A stretch of DNA of 64,000 nt from Hydractinia symbiolongicarpus (GCF_029227915.1 NC_079881.1:10198501-10262500); one strand, 5' to 3'; shown: positions 7,460-16,927, counted from the stretch's first letter. A program made the numbers and translations. Notes: generated from the letters alone by a model not told the origin.

Positions 7460-7523
7460 AGGCTTTTAAAAGCCGCAGTGAATCAAATGTTTGACGCCTA
7501 TTACAAAACTAGCAACTCAACAA

Positions 7524-7596
7524 TGATTCCGCCCGGGCTCGAACCGGGGACCTTGCGCGTGTGAAGCGCACGTGAGAACCGCTACACTACGGAATC
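7524..7596 (-). tRNA. tRNA-Val(CAC)
   Basis: U10. D-arm change as in U9. Confidence 0.88.
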
Positions 7597-7687
7597 CAAT
7601 GAATTTTGTAACCTGTGACGAAGGAAAGCAATACAAGGCTAAAATAGCTAGAGAAAAAAGCAAAAACATGTCGCTTGTTAGTTGTCA

Positions 7688-7760
7688 GATTCCGTAGTGT
7701 AGTGGTTATCACGTGCGCTTTACACGCGCAAGGTCCCCGGTTCGAGCCCGGGCGGAATCA
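7688..7760 (+). tRNA. tRNA-Val(TAC)
   Basis: U11, consensus. Confidence 0.95.
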
Positions 7761-7800
7761 TTGATGTTTCGGCGAAGCGAACCTCGGAAGAGCCTCTGTA

Positions 7801-7872
7801 GGTTCCATGGTGTAATGGTTAGCACTCAGGACTCTGAATCTTGCGATCCGAGTTCAAGTCTCGGTGGAACCT
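7801..7872 (+). tRNA. tRNA-Gln(CTG)
   Basis: U11. C41T wobble. Confidence 0.93.
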
Positions 7873-8003
7873 GTGCCGTTATTTGTGCCTCGGAAGCACC
7901 TATTGGGCGTTTGGAAGCAACGGCACTTCAAATATTTCAGTCATTTGCAAGAAGACATTGTAATAACAACGTTCTTCTGAAATGCATCGGATTAGGGCAC
8001 AGT

Positions 8004-8076
8004 GCCTTGTTAGCGCAGTAGGCAGCGCGTCAGTCTCATAATATGAAGGTCGTGAGTTCCATTCTCACACAGGGCA
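8004..8076 (+). tRNA. tRNA-Met(CAT), elongator
   Basis: U11. C40A and T-loop TTCCATT. Confidence 0.7.
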
Positions 8077-8140
8077 AGGCTTTTAAAAGCCGCAGTGAAT
8101 TAAATGTTTGACGCCTATTACAAAACTAGCAACTCAACAA

Positions 8141-8213
8141 TGATTTCGCCCGGGCTCGAACCGGGGACCTTGCGCGTGTGAAGCGCACGTGATAACCGCT
8201 ACACTACGGAATC
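8141..8213 (-). tRNA. tRNA-Val(CAC)
   Basis: U11. One acceptor C-A mismatch (plus-strand TGATTTCG). Confidence 0.85.
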
Positions 8214-8304
8214 AAATGAATTTTGGAACCGATGACAAAGGAAAGCAATGCAAGGCTAAAACAGCTAGAGAAAAAAGCAAAAACATGTCGCTTGTTAGTT
8301 GCCA

Positions 8305-8377
8305 GATTCCGTAGTGTAGTGGTTATCACGTGCGCTTAACACGCGCAATGTCCCCGGTTCGAGCCCGGACGGAATTA
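8305..8377 (+). tRNA. tRNA-Val(AAC)
   Basis: U12. G65A breaks one T-stem pair and the terminal acceptor pair is G-U. Confidence 0.78.
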
Positions 8378-8417
8378 TTGATGTTTCCGCGAAGCGAACC
8401 TCGGAAGAACCTCTGTA

Positions 8418-8489
8418 GGTTCCATGGTGTAATGGTTAGCACTCAGGACTCTGAATCCTGCGATCCGAGTTCAAGTCTCGGTGGAACCT
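8418..8489 (+). tRNA. tRNA-Gln(CTG)
   Basis: U12, consensus. Confidence 0.95.
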
Positions 8490-8620
8490 GTGCCGTTAGT
8501 TGTGCCTGGGAAGCACCTATTGGGCGTTTGGAAGCAACGGCACTTGAAATATGTTAGTCATTTGCAAGAAGACATTGTAATAACAACGTTCTTCTGAAAT
8601 GCATCGGATTAGGGCACAGT

Positions 8621-8693
8621 GCCTTGTTAGCGCAGTAGGCAGCGCGTCAGTCTCATAGTCTGAAGGTCGTGAGTTCGATCCTCACACAGGGCA
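8621..8693 (+). tRNA. tRNA-Met(CAT), elongator
   Basis: U12. A38G in the anticodon loop. Confidence 0.92.
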
Positions 8694-8757
8694 AGGCTTT
8701 TAAAAGCCGCAGTGAATGAAATGTTTGACGCCTATTACAAAACTAGCAACTCAACAA

Positions 8758-8830
8758 TGATTCCGCCCGGGCTCGAACCGGGGACCTTGCGCGTGTGAAG
8801 CGCACGTGATAACCGCTACACTACGGAATC
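8758..8830 (-). tRNA. tRNA-Val(CAC)
   Basis: U12, consensus. Confidence 0.95.
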
Positions 8831-8921
8831 CAATGAATTTTGTAACCTGTGACGAAGGAAAGCAATACAAGGCTAAAATAGCTAGAGAAAAAAGCAAAAA
8901 CATGTCGCTTGTTAGTTGTCA

Positions 8922-8994
8922 GATTCCGTAGTGTAGTGGTTATCACGTGCGCTTTACACGCGCAAGGTCCCCGGTTCGAGCCCGGGCGGAATCA
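8922..8994 (+). tRNA. tRNA-Val(TAC)
   Basis: U13, consensus. Confidence 0.95.
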
Positions 8995-9034
8995 TTGATG
9001 TTTCCGCGAAGCGAACCTCGGAAGAGCCTCTGTA

Positions 9035-9106
9035 GGTTCCATGGTGTAATGGTTAGCACTCAGGGCTCTGACTCCTGCGATCCGAGTTCAAGTCTCGGTG
9101 GAACCT
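9035..9106 (+). tRNA. tRNA-Gln(CTG)
   Basis: U13. It has the GGGCTCTGACTCC loop of U6. Confidence 0.88.
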
Positions 9107-9237
9107 GTGCCGTTAGTTGTGCCTCGGAAGCACCTATTGGGCGTTTGGAAGCAACGGCACTTAAAATATTTTAGTCATTTGCAAGAAGACATTGTAATAC
9201 CAACGTTCTTCTGAAATGCATCGGATTAGGGCACAGT

Positions 9238-9310
9238 GCCTTGTTAGCGCAGTAGGCAGCGCGTCAGTCTCATAATCTGAAGGTCGTGAGTTCGATCCTC
9301 ACACAGGGCA
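9238..9310 (+). tRNA. tRNA-Met(CAT), elongator
   Basis: U13, consensus. Confidence 0.95.
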
Positions 9311-9374
9311 AGGCTTTTAAAAGCCGCAGTGAATCAAATGTTTGACGCCTATTACAAAACTAGCAACTCAACAA

Positions 9375-9447
9375 TGATTCCGCCCGGGCTTGAACCGGGG
9401 ACATTGCGCGTGTGAAGCGCACGTGATAACCGCTACACTACGGAATC
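9375..9447 (-). tRNA. tRNA-Val(CAC)
   Basis: U13. Same changes as in U6. Confidence 0.85.
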
Positions 9448-9538
9448 CAATGAATTTTGGAACCTATGACGAAGGAAAGCAATACAAGGCTAAAATAGCT
9501 AGAGAAAAAAGCAAAAACATGTCGCTTGTTAGTTGCCA

Positions 9539-9611
9539 GATTCCGTAGTGTAGTGGTTATCACGTGCGCTTAACACGCGCAAGGTCCCCGGTTCGAGCCC
9601 GGGCGGAATCA
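9539..9611 (+). tRNA. tRNA-Val(AAC)
   Basis: U14, consensus. Confidence 0.95.
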
Positions 9612-9651
9612 TTGATGTTTCCGCGAAGCGAACCTCGGAAGAGCCTCTGTA

Positions 9652-9723
9652 GGTTCCATGGTGTAATGGTTAGCACTCAGGACTCTGAATCCTGCGATCC
9701 GAGTTCAAGTCTCGGTGGAACCT
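9652..9723 (+). tRNA. tRNA-Gln(CTG)
   Basis: U14, consensus. Confidence 0.95.
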
Positions 9724-9854
9724 GTGCCGTTAGTTTTGCCGCGGAAGCACCTATTGGGCGTTTGGAAGCAACGGCACTTCAAATATTTTAGTCATTTGCA
9801 AGAAGACATTGTAATAACAACGTTCTTCTGAAATGCATCGGATTAGGGCACAGT

Positions 9855-9927
9855 GCCTTGTTAGCGCAGTAGGCAGCGCGTCAGTCTCATAATCTGAAGG
9901 TCGTGAGTTCGATCCTCACACAGGGCA
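9855..9927 (+). tRNA. tRNA-Met(CAT), elongator
   Basis: U14, consensus. Confidence 0.95.
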
Positions 9928-9991
9928 AGGCTTTTAAAAGCCGCAGTGAATCAAATGTTTGACGCCTATTTCAAAACTAGCAACTCAACAA

Positions 9992-10064
9992 TGATTCCGC
10001 CCGGGCTCAAACCGGGGACCTTGCGCGTGTGAAGCGCACGTGATAACCACTACACTACGGAATC
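9992..10064 (-). tRNA. tRNA-Val(CAC)
   Basis: U14. T-loop TTTGA. Confidence 0.8.
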
Positions 10065-10155
10065 CAATGAATTTTGGAACCTATGACGAAGGAAAGCAAT
10101 ACAAGGCTAAAATAGCTAGAGAAAAAAGCAAAAACATGTCGCTTGTTAGTTGCCA

Positions 10156-10228
10156 GATTCCGTAGTGTAGTGGTTATCACGTGCGCTTAACACGCGCAAG
10201 GTCCCCGGTTCGAGCCCGGGCGGAATCA
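10156..10228 (+). tRNA. tRNA-Val(AAC)
   Basis: U15, consensus. Confidence 0.95.
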
Positions 10229-10268
10229 TTCATGTTTCCGCGAAGCGAACCTCGGAAGAGCCTCTGTA

Positions 10269-10340
10269 GGTTCCATGGTGTAATGGTTAGCACTCAGGAC
10301 TCTGAATCCTGCGATCCGAGTTCAAGTCTCGGTGGAACCT
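10269..10340 (+). tRNA. tRNA-Gln(CTG)
   Basis: U15, consensus. Confidence 0.95.
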
Positions 10341-10471
10341 GTGCCGTTAGTTTTGCCGCGGAAGCACCTATTGGGCGTTTGGAAGCAACGGCACTTCAAA
10401 TATTTTAGTCATTTGCAAGAAGACATTGTAATAACAACGTTCTTCTGAAATGCATCGGATTAGGGCACAGT

Positions 10472-10544
10472 GCCTTGTTAGCGCAGTAGGCAGCGCGTCA
10501 GTCTCATAATCTGAAGGTCGTGAGTTCGATCCTCACACAGGGCA
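10472..10544 (+). tRNA. tRNA-Met(CAT), elongator
   Basis: U15, consensus. Confidence 0.95.
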
Positions 10545-10608
10545 AGGCTTTTAAAAGCCGCAGTGAATCAAATGTTTGACGCCTATTTCAAAACTAGCAA
10601 CTCAACAA

Positions 10609-10681
10609 TGATTCCGCCCGGGCTCAAACCGGGGACCTTGCGCGTGTGAAGCGCACGTGATAACCACTACACTACGGAATC
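10609..10681 (-). tRNA. tRNA-Val(CAC)
   Basis: U15. T-loop TTTGA. Confidence 0.8.
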
Positions 10682-10772
10682 CAATGAATTTTGGAACCGA
10701 TGACGAAGGAAAGCAATACAAGGCTAAAATAGCTAGAGAAAAAAGCAAAAACATGTCGCTTGTTAGTTGCCA

Positions 10773-10845
10773 GATTCCGTAGTGTAGTGCTTATCACGTG
10801 CGCTTTACCCGCGCAAGGTCCCCGGTTCGAGCCCGGGCGGAATCA
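10773..10845 (+). tRNA. tRNA-Val(TAC)
   Basis: U16. It has the U8 variants. Confidence 0.8.
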
Positions 10846-10885
10846 TTGATGTTTCCGCAAAGCGAACCTCGGAAGAGCCTCTGTA

Positions 10886-10957
10886 GGTTCCATGGTGTAA
10901 TGGTTAGCACTCAGGACTCTGAATCTTGCGATCCGAGTTTAAGTTTCGGTGGAACCT
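10886..10957 (+). tRNA. tRNA-Gln(CTG)
   Basis: U16. It has the U8 T-arm variant. Confidence 0.82.
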
Positions 10958-11088
10958 GTGCCGTTATTTGTGCCTCGGAAGCACCTATTGGGCGTTTAGA
11001 TGCAACGGCACTTCAAATATTTCAGTCATTTGCAAGAAGACATTGTAATAACAACGTTCTTCTGAAATGCATCGGATTAGGGCACAGT

Positions 11089-11161
11089 GCCTTGTTAGCG
11101 CAGTAGGCAGCGCGTCAGTCTCATAATATGAAGGTCGTGAGTTCGATTCTCACACAGGGCA
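11089..11161 (+). tRNA. tRNA-Met(CAT), elongator
   Basis: U16. C40A. Confidence 0.8.
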
Positions 11162-11225
11162 AGGCTTTTAAAAGCCGCAGTGAATCAAATGTTTGACGCC
11201 TATTAAAAAACTAGCAACTCTACAA

Positions 11226-11298
11226 TGATTCCGCCCGGGCTCGAACCGGGGACCTTGCGCGTGTGAAGCGCACGTGATAACCGCTACACTACGAAATC
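11226..11298 (-). tRNA. tRNA-Val(CAC)
   Basis: U16. One acceptor change (ACGAAATC on the plus strand). Confidence 0.87.
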
Positions 11299-11389
11299 CA
11301 ATGAATTTTGGAACCGATGACAAAGGAAAGAAATACAAGGCTATAATAGCTAGAGAAAAAAGCAAAAACATGTCGCTTGTTAGTTGCCA

Positions 11390-11462
11390 GATTCCGTAGT
11401 GTAGTGGTTATCATGTGCGCTTAACACGCGCAAGGTCCCCGGTTCGAGTCCGGGCGGAAGAC
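11390..11462 (+). tRNA. tRNA-Val(AAC), chimeric 3' end
   Basis: U17. It has the same Gln-deletion junction as U9. Confidence 0.6.
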
Positions 11463-11508
11463 ATTATAATAACAACGTTCTTCTGAAATACATCGGATTA
11501 GGCACAGT

Positions 11509-11581
11509 GCCTTGTTACCGCAGTAGGCAGCGCGTCAGTCTCATAATCTGAAGGTCGTGAGTTTGATCCTCAAACAGGGCA
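11509..11581 (+). tRNA. tRNA-Met(CAT), elongator
   Basis: U17. T-arm changes of U9 plus G10C in the D stem. Confidence 0.7.
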
Positions 11582-11645
11582 AGGCTTTTAAAAGCCGCAG
11601 TGAATCAAATGTTTGACGCCTATTACAAAACTAGCAACTCAACAA

Positions 11646-11718
11646 TGATTCCGCCCGGGCTCGAACCGGGGACCTTGCGCGTGTGAAGCGCACGTGAGAA
11701 CCGCTACACTACGGAATC
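11646..11718 (-). tRNA. tRNA-Val(CAC)
   Basis: U17. D-arm change GAGAACC. Confidence 0.88.
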
Positions 11719-11809
11719 CAATGAATTTTGTAACCTGTGACGAAGGAAAGCAATACAAGGCTAAAATAGCTAGAGAAAAAAGCAAAAACATGTCGCTTGT
11801 TAGTTGTCA

Positions 11810-11882
11810 GATTCCGTAGTGTAGTGGTTATCACGTGCGCTTTACACGCGCAAGGTCCCCGGTTCGAGCCCGGGCGGAATCA
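11810..11882 (+). tRNA. tRNA-Val(TAC)
   Basis: U18, consensus. Confidence 0.95.
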
Positions 11883-11922
11883 TTGATGTTTCCGCGAAGC
11901 GAACCTCGGAAGAGCCTCTGTA

Positions 11923-11994
11923 GGTTCCATGGTGTAATGGTTAGCACTCAGGACTCTGAATCTTGCGATCCGAGTTCAACTCTCGGTGGAACCT
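11923..11994 (+). tRNA. tRNA-Gln(CTG)
   Basis: U18. C41T wobble and a T-loop G to C. Confidence 0.87.
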
Positions 11995-12125
11995 GTGCCG
12001 TTATTTGTGCCTCGGAAGCACCTATTGGGCGTTTGGAAGCAACGGCACTTCAAATATTTCAGTCATTTGCAAGAAGACATTGTAATAACAACGTTCTTCT
12101 GAAATGCATCGGATTAGGGCACAGT

Positions 12126-12198
12126 GCCTTGTTAGCGCAGTAGGCAGCGCGTCAGTCTCATAATATGAAGGTCGTGAGTTCCATTCTCACACAGGGCA
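12126..12198 (+). tRNA. tRNA-Met(CAT), elongator
   Basis: U18. C40A and T-loop TTCCATT. Confidence 0.7.
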
Positions 12199-12262
12199 AG
12201 GCTTTTAAAAGCCGCAGTGAATTAAATGTTTGACGCCTATTACAAAACTAGCAACTCAACAA

Positions 12263-12335
12263 TGATTTCGCCCGGGCTCGAACCGGGGACCTTGCGCGTG
12301 TGAAGCGCACGTGATAACCGCTACACTACGGAATC
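12263..12335 (-). tRNA. tRNA-Val(CAC)
   Basis: U18. One acceptor mismatch. Confidence 0.85.
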
Positions 12336-12426
12336 AAATGAATTTTGGAACCGATGACAAAGGAAAGCAATACAAGGCTAAAATAGCTAGAGAAAAAAGC
12401 AAAAACATGTCGCTTGTTAGTTGTCA

Positions 12427-12499
12427 GATTCCGTAGTGTAGTGGTTATCACGTGCGCTTTACACGCGCAAGGTCCCCGGTTCGAGCCCGGGCGGAATCA
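12427..12499 (+). tRNA. tRNA-Val(TAC)
   Basis: U19, consensus. Confidence 0.95.
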
Positions 12500-12539
12500 T
12501 TGATGTTTCCGCGAAGCGAACCTCGGAAGAGCCTCTGTA

Positions 12540-12611
12540 GGTTCCATGGTGTAATGGTTAGCACTCAGGGCTCTGACTCCTGCGATCCGAGTTCAAGTCT
12601 CGGTGGAACCT
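12540..12611 (+). tRNA. tRNA-Gln(CTG)
   Basis: U19. GGGCTCTGACTCC loop. Confidence 0.88.
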
Positions 12612-12742
12612 GTGCCGTTAGTTGTGCCTCGGAAGCACCTATTGGGCGTTTGGAAGCAACGGCACTTGAAATATTTTAGTCATTTGCAAGAAGACATTGT
12701 AATAACAACGTTCTTCTGAAATGCATCGGATTAGGGCACAGT

Positions 12743-12815
12743 GCCTTGTTAGCGCAGTAGGCAGCGCGTCAGTCTCATAATCTGAAGGTCGTGAGTTCGA
12801 TCCTCACACAGGGCA
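12743..12815 (+). tRNA. tRNA-Met(CAT), elongator
   Basis: U19, consensus. Confidence 0.95.
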
Positions 12816-12879
12816 AGGCTTTTAAAAGCCGCAGTGAATCAAATGTTTGACGCCTATTACAAAACTAGCAACTCAACAA

Positions 12880-12952
12880 TGATTCCGCCCGGGCTTGAAC
12901 CGGGGACATTGCGCGTGTGAAGCGCACGTGATAACCGCTACACTACGGAATC
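12880..12952 (-). tRNA. tRNA-Val(CAC)
   Basis: U19. Same changes as U6. Confidence 0.85.
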
Positions 12953-13043
12953 CAATGAATTTTGGAACCTATGACGAAGGAAAGCAATACAAGGCTAAAA
13001 TAGCTAGAGAAAAAAGCAAAAACATGTCGCTTGTTAGTTGCCA

Positions 13044-13116
13044 GATTCCGTAGTGTAGTGGTTATCACGTGCGCTTAACACGCGCAAGGTCCCCGGTTCG
13101 AGCCCGGGCGGAATCA
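13044..13116 (+). tRNA. tRNA-Val(AAC)
   Basis: U20, consensus. Confidence 0.95.
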
Positions 13117-13156
13117 TTCATGTTTCCGCGAAGCGAACCTCGGAAGAGCCTCTGTA

Positions 13157-13228
13157 GGTTCCATGGTGTAATGGTTAGCACTCAGGACTCTGAATCCTGC
13201 GATCCGAGTTCAAGTCTCGGTGGAACCT
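13157..13228 (+). tRNA. tRNA-Gln(CTG)
   Basis: U20, consensus. Confidence 0.95.
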
Positions 13229-13359
13229 GTGCCGTTAGTTTTGCCGCGGAAGCACCTATTGGGCGTTTGGAAGCAACGGCACTTCAAATATTTTAGTCAT
13301 TTGCAAGAAGACATTGTAATAACAACGTTCTTCTGAAATGCATCGGATTAGGGCACAGT

Positions 13360-13432
13360 GCCTTGTTAGCGCAGTAGGCAGCGCGTCAGTCTCATAATCT
13401 GAAGGTCGTGAGTTCGATCCTCACACAGGGCA
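13360..13432 (+). tRNA. tRNA-Met(CAT), elongator
   Basis: U20, consensus. Confidence 0.95.
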
Positions 13433-13496
13433 AGGCTTTTAAAAGCCGCAGTGAATCAAATGTTTGACGCCTATTTCAAAACTAGCAACTCAACAA

Positions 13497-13569
13497 TGAT
13501 TCCGCCCGGGCTCAAACCGGGGACCTTGCGCGTGTGAAGCGCACGTGATAACCACTACACTACGGAATC
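13497..13569 (-). tRNA. tRNA-Val(CAC)
   Basis: U20. T-loop TTTGA. Confidence 0.8.
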
Positions 13570-13660
13570 CAATGAATTTTGGAACCGATGACGAAGGAAA
13601 GCAATACAAGGCTAAAATAGCTAGAGAAAAAAGCAAAAACATGTCGCTTGTTAGTTGCCA

Positions 13661-13733
13661 GATTCCGTAGTGTAGTGCTTATCACGTGCGCTTTACCCGC
13701 GCAAGGTCCCCGGTTCGAGCCCGGGCGGAATCA
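13661..13733 (+). tRNA. tRNA-Val(TAC)
   Basis: U21. It has the U8 variants. Confidence 0.8.
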
Positions 13734-13773
13734 TTGATGTTTCCGCAAAGCGAACCTCGGAAGAGCCTCTGTA

Positions 13774-13845
13774 GGTTCCATGGTGTAATGGTTAGCACTC
13801 AGGACTCTGAATCTTGCGATCCGAGTTTAAGTTTCGGTGGAACCT
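13774..13845 (+). tRNA. tRNA-Gln(CTG)
   Basis: U21. It has the U8 T-arm variant. Confidence 0.82.
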
Positions 13846-13976
13846 GTGCCGTTATTTGTGCCTCGGAAGCACCTATTGGGCGTTTAGATGCAACGGCACT
13901 TCAAATATTTCAGTCATTTGCAAGAAGACATTGTAATAACAACGTTCTTCTGAAATGCATCGGATTAGGGCACAGT

Positions 13977-14038
13977 GCCTTGTTAGCGCAGTAGGCAGCG
14001 CGTCAGTCTCATCGTGAGTTCGATTCTCACACAGGGCA
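13977..14038 (+). pseudogene. tRNA-Met with 11 nt deletion
   Basis: U21. The bases after the CAT anticodon, including the 3' anticodon stem and variable loop, are missing, so the fold cannot form. Confidence 0.88.
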
Positions 14039-14102
14039 AGGCTTTTAAAAGCCGCAGTGAATCAAATGTTTGACGCCTATTAAAAAACTAGCAACTCTAC
14101 AA

Positions 14103-14175
14103 TGATTCCGCCCGGGCTCGAACCGGGGACCTTGCGCGTGTGAAGCGCACGTGATAACCGCTACACTACGGAATC
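14103..14175 (-). tRNA. tRNA-Val(CAC)
   Basis: U21, consensus. Confidence 0.95.
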
Positions 14176-14266
14176 CAATGAATTTTGGAACCGATGACAA
14201 AGGAAAGAAATACAAGGCTATAATAGCTAGAGAAAAAAGCAAAAACATGTCGCTTGTTAGTTGCCA

Positions 14267-14339
14267 GATTCCGTAGTGTAGTGGTTATCATGTGCGCTTA
14301 ACACGCGCAAGGTCCCCGGTTCGAGTCCGGGCGGAAGAC
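14267..14339 (+). tRNA. tRNA-Val(AAC), chimeric 3' end
   Basis: U22. It has the same Gln-deletion junction as U9 and U17. Confidence 0.6.
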
Positions 14340-14386
14340 ATTATAATAACAACGTTCTTCTGAAATACATCGGATTAGGGCACAGT

Positions 14387-14459
14387 GCCTTGTTAGCGCA
14401 GTAGGCAGCGCGTCAGTCTCATAATCTGAAGGTCGTGAGTTTGATCCTCAAACAGGGCA
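14387..14459 (+). tRNA. tRNA-Met(CAT), elongator
   Basis: U22. T-arm changes of U9. Confidence 0.78.
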
Positions 14460-14523
14460 AGGCTTTTAAAAGCCGCAGTGAATCAAATGTTTGACGCCTA
14501 TTACAAAACTAGCAACTCAACAA

Positions 14524-14596
14524 TGGTTCCGCCCGGGCTCGAACCGGGGACCTTGCGCGTGTGAAGCGCACGTGATAACCGCTACACTACGGAATC
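14524..14596 (-). tRNA. tRNA-Val(CAC)
   Basis: U22. One acceptor change near the 3' end (TGGTTCCG on the plus strand). Confidence 0.87.
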
Positions 14597-14687
14597 CAAT
14601 GAATTTTGTAACCTGTGACGAAGGAAAGCAATACAAGGCTAAAATAGCTAGAGAAAAAAGCAAAAACATGTCGCTTGTTAGTTGTCA

Positions 14688-14760
14688 GATTCCGTAGTGT
14701 AGTGGTTATCACGTGCGCTTTACACGCGCAAGGTCCCCGGTTCGAGCCCGGGCGGAATCA
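14688..14760 (+). tRNA. tRNA-Val(TAC)
   Basis: U23, consensus. Confidence 0.95.
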
Positions 14761-14800
14761 TTGATGTTTCCGCGAAGCGAACCTCGGAAGAGCCTCTGTA

Positions 14801-14872
14801 GGTTCCATGGTGTAATGGTTAGCACTCAGGACTCTGAATCTTGCGATCCGAGATCAAGTCTCGGTGGAACCT
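14801..14872 (+). tRNA. tRNA-Gln(CTG)
   Basis: U23. B box AGATCAAG instead of AGTTCAAG. Confidence 0.8.
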
Positions 14873-15003
14873 GTGCCGTTATTTGTGCCTCGGAAGCACC
14901 TATTGGGCGTTTGGAAGCAACGGCACTTCAAATATTTCAGTCATTTGCAAGAAGACATTGTAATAACAACGTTCTTCTGAAATGCATCGGATTAGGGCAC
15001 AGT

Positions 15004-15076
15004 GCCTTGTTAGCGCAGTAGGCAGCGCGTCAGTCTCATAATATGAAGGTCGTGAGTTCCATTCTCACACAGGGCA
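15004..15076 (+). tRNA. tRNA-Met(CAT), elongator
   Basis: U23. C40A and T-loop TTCCATT. Confidence 0.7.
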
Positions 15077-15140
15077 AGGCTTTTAAAAGCCGCAGTGAAT
15101 TAAATGTTTGACGCCTATTACAAAACTAGCAACTCAACAA

Positions 15141-15213
15141 TGATTTCGCCCGGGCTCGAACCGGGGACCTTGCGCGTGTGAAGCGCACGTGATAACCGCT
15201 ACACTACGGAATC
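15141..15213 (-). tRNA. tRNA-Val(CAC)
   Basis: U23. One acceptor mismatch. Confidence 0.85.
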
Positions 15214-15304
15214 AAATGAATTTTAGAACCGATGACAAAGGAAAGCAATGCAAGGCTAAAACAGCTAGAGAAAAAAGCAAAAACATGTCGCTTGTTAGTT
15301 GCCA

Positions 15305-15377
15305 GATTCCGTAGTGTAGTGGTTATCACGTGCGCTTAACACGCGCAATGTCCCCGGTTCGAGCCCGGACGGAATTA
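15305..15377 (+). tRNA. tRNA-Val(AAC)
   Basis: U24. It has the U12 variants. Confidence 0.78.
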
Positions 15378-15417
15378 TTGATGTTTCCGCGAAGCGAACC
15401 TCGGAAGAACCTCTGTA

Positions 15418-15489
15418 GGTTCCATGGTGTAATGGTTAGCACTCAGGACTCTGAATCCTGCGATCCGAGTTCAAGTCTCGGTGGAACCT
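15418..15489 (+). tRNA. tRNA-Gln(CTG)
   Basis: U24, consensus. Confidence 0.95.
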
Positions 15490-15620
15490 GTGCCGTCAGT
15501 TGTGCCTCGGAAGCACCTATTGGGCGTTTGGAAACAACGGCACTTGAAATATGTTAGTCATTTGCAAGAAGACATTGTAATAACAACGTTCTTCTGAAAT
15601 GCATCGGATTAGGGCACAGT

Positions 15621-15693
15621 GCCTTGTTAGCGCAGTAGGCAGCGCGTCAGTCTCATAGTCTGAAGGTCGTGAGTTCGATCCTCACACAGGGCA
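15621..15693 (+). tRNA. tRNA-Met(CAT), elongator
   Basis: U24. A38G. Confidence 0.92.
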
Positions 15694-15757
15694 AGGCTTT
15701 TAAAAGCCGCAGTGAATCAAATGTTTGACGCCTTTTACAAAACTAGCAACTCAACAA

Positions 15758-15830
15758 TGATTCCGCCCGGGCTCGAACCGGGGACCTTGCGCGTGTGAAG
15801 CGCACGTGATAACCGCTACACTACGGAATC
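15758..15830 (-). tRNA. tRNA-Val(CAC)
   Basis: U24, consensus. Confidence 0.95.
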
Positions 15831-15921
15831 CAATGAATTTTGTAACCTGTGACGAAGGAAAGCAATACAAGGCTAAAATAGCTAGAGAAAAAAGCAAAAA
15901 CATGTCGCTTGTTAGTTGTCA

Positions 15922-15994
15922 GATTCCGTAGTGTAGTGGTTATCACGTGCGCTTTACACGCGCAAGGTCCCCGGTTCGAGCCCGGGCGGAATCA
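15922..15994 (+). tRNA. tRNA-Val(TAC)
   Basis: U25, consensus. Confidence 0.95.
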
Positions 15995-16034
15995 TTGATG
16001 TTTCCGCGAAGCGAACCTCGGAAGAGCCTCTGTA

Positions 16035-16106
16035 GGTTCCATGGTGTAATGGTTAGCACTCAGGTCTCTGAATCTTGCGATCCGAGTTCAAGTCTCGGTG
16101 GAACCT
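16035..16106 (+). tRNA. tRNA-Gln(CTG)
   Basis: U25. A31T breaks the pair closing the anticodon loop. Confidence 0.82.
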
Positions 16107-16237
16107 GTGCCGTTATTTGTGCCTCGGAAGCACCTATTGGGCGTTTGGAAGCAACGGCACTTCAAATATTTCAGTCATTTGCAAGAAGACATTGTAATAA
16201 CAACGTTCTTCTGAAATGCATCGGATTAGGGCACAGT

Positions 16238-16310
16238 GCCTTGTTAGCGCAGTAGGCAGCGCGTCAGTCTCATAATATGAAGGTCGTGAGTTCCATTCTC
16301 ACACAGGGCA
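16238..16310 (+). tRNA. tRNA-Met(CAT), elongator
   Basis: U25. C40A and T-loop TTCCATT. Confidence 0.7.
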
Positions 16311-16374
16311 AGGCTTTTAAAAGCCGCAGTGAATTAAATGTTTGACGCCTATTACAAAACTAGCAACTCAACAA

Positions 16375-16447
16375 TGATTTCGCCCGGGCTCGAACCGGGG
16401 ACCTTGCACGTGTGAAGCGCACGTGATAACCGCTACACTACGGAATC
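16375..16447 (-). tRNA. tRNA-Val(CAC)
   Basis: U25. One acceptor and one anticodon-stem change. Confidence 0.8.
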
Positions 16448-16538
16448 AAATGAATTTTGGAACCGATGACAAAGGAAAGCAATGCAAGGCTAAAACAGCT
16501 AGAGAAAAAAGCAAAAACATGTCGCTTGTTAGTTGCCA

Positions 16539-16611
16539 GATTCCGTAGTGTAGTGGTTATCACGTGCGCTTAACACGCGCAATGTCCCCGGTTCGAGCCC
16601 GGACGGAATTA
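16539..16611 (+). tRNA. tRNA-Val(AAC)
   Basis: U26. It has the U12 variants. Confidence 0.78.
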
Positions 16612-16651
16612 TTGATGTTTCCGCGAAGCGAACCTCGGAAGAACCTCTGTA

Positions 16652-16723
16652 GGTTCCATGGTGTAATGGTTAGCACTCAGGACTCTGAATCCTGCGATCC
16701 GAGTTCAAGTCTCGGTGGAACCT
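16652..16723 (+). tRNA. tRNA-Gln(CTG)
   Basis: U26, consensus. Confidence 0.95.
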
Positions 16724-16854
16724 GTGCCGTTAGTTGTGCCTCGGAAGCACCTATTGGGCGTTTGGAAGCAACGGCACTTGAAATATGTTAGTCATTTGCA
16801 AGAAGACATTGTAATAACAACGTTCTTCTGAAATGCATCGGATTAGGGCACAGT

Positions 16855-16927
16855 GCCTTGTTAGCGCAGTAGGCAGCGCGTCAGTCTCATAGTCTGAAGG
16901 TCGTGAGTTCGATCCTCACACAGGGCA
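16855..16927 (+). tRNA. tRNA-Met(CAT), elongator
   Basis: U26. A38G. Confidence 0.92.

Larger units (their letters stand above)
4800..8304 (+). repeat. Higher-order block, copy 1 (U6-U11)
   Basis: The order is a unit with the GGGCTCTGACTCC Gln, a unit with the TTTTGCCGCGG spacer, a unit with the TTTACCC Val, a Gln-less unit, then Val-TAC units. The same order recurs twice downstream. Boundaries are approximate. Confidence 0.7.
8922..12426 (+). repeat. Higher-order block, copy 2 (U13-U18)
   Basis: It has the same unit order and diagnostic variants as copy 1, including the Gln-less unit, with one extra unit of the TTTTGCCGCGG type. Confidence 0.7.
12427..15304 (+). repeat. Higher-order block, copy 3 (U19-U23)
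   Basis: It has the same diagnostic order; this copy also has an 11 nt deletion in one Met. Confidence 0.7.
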
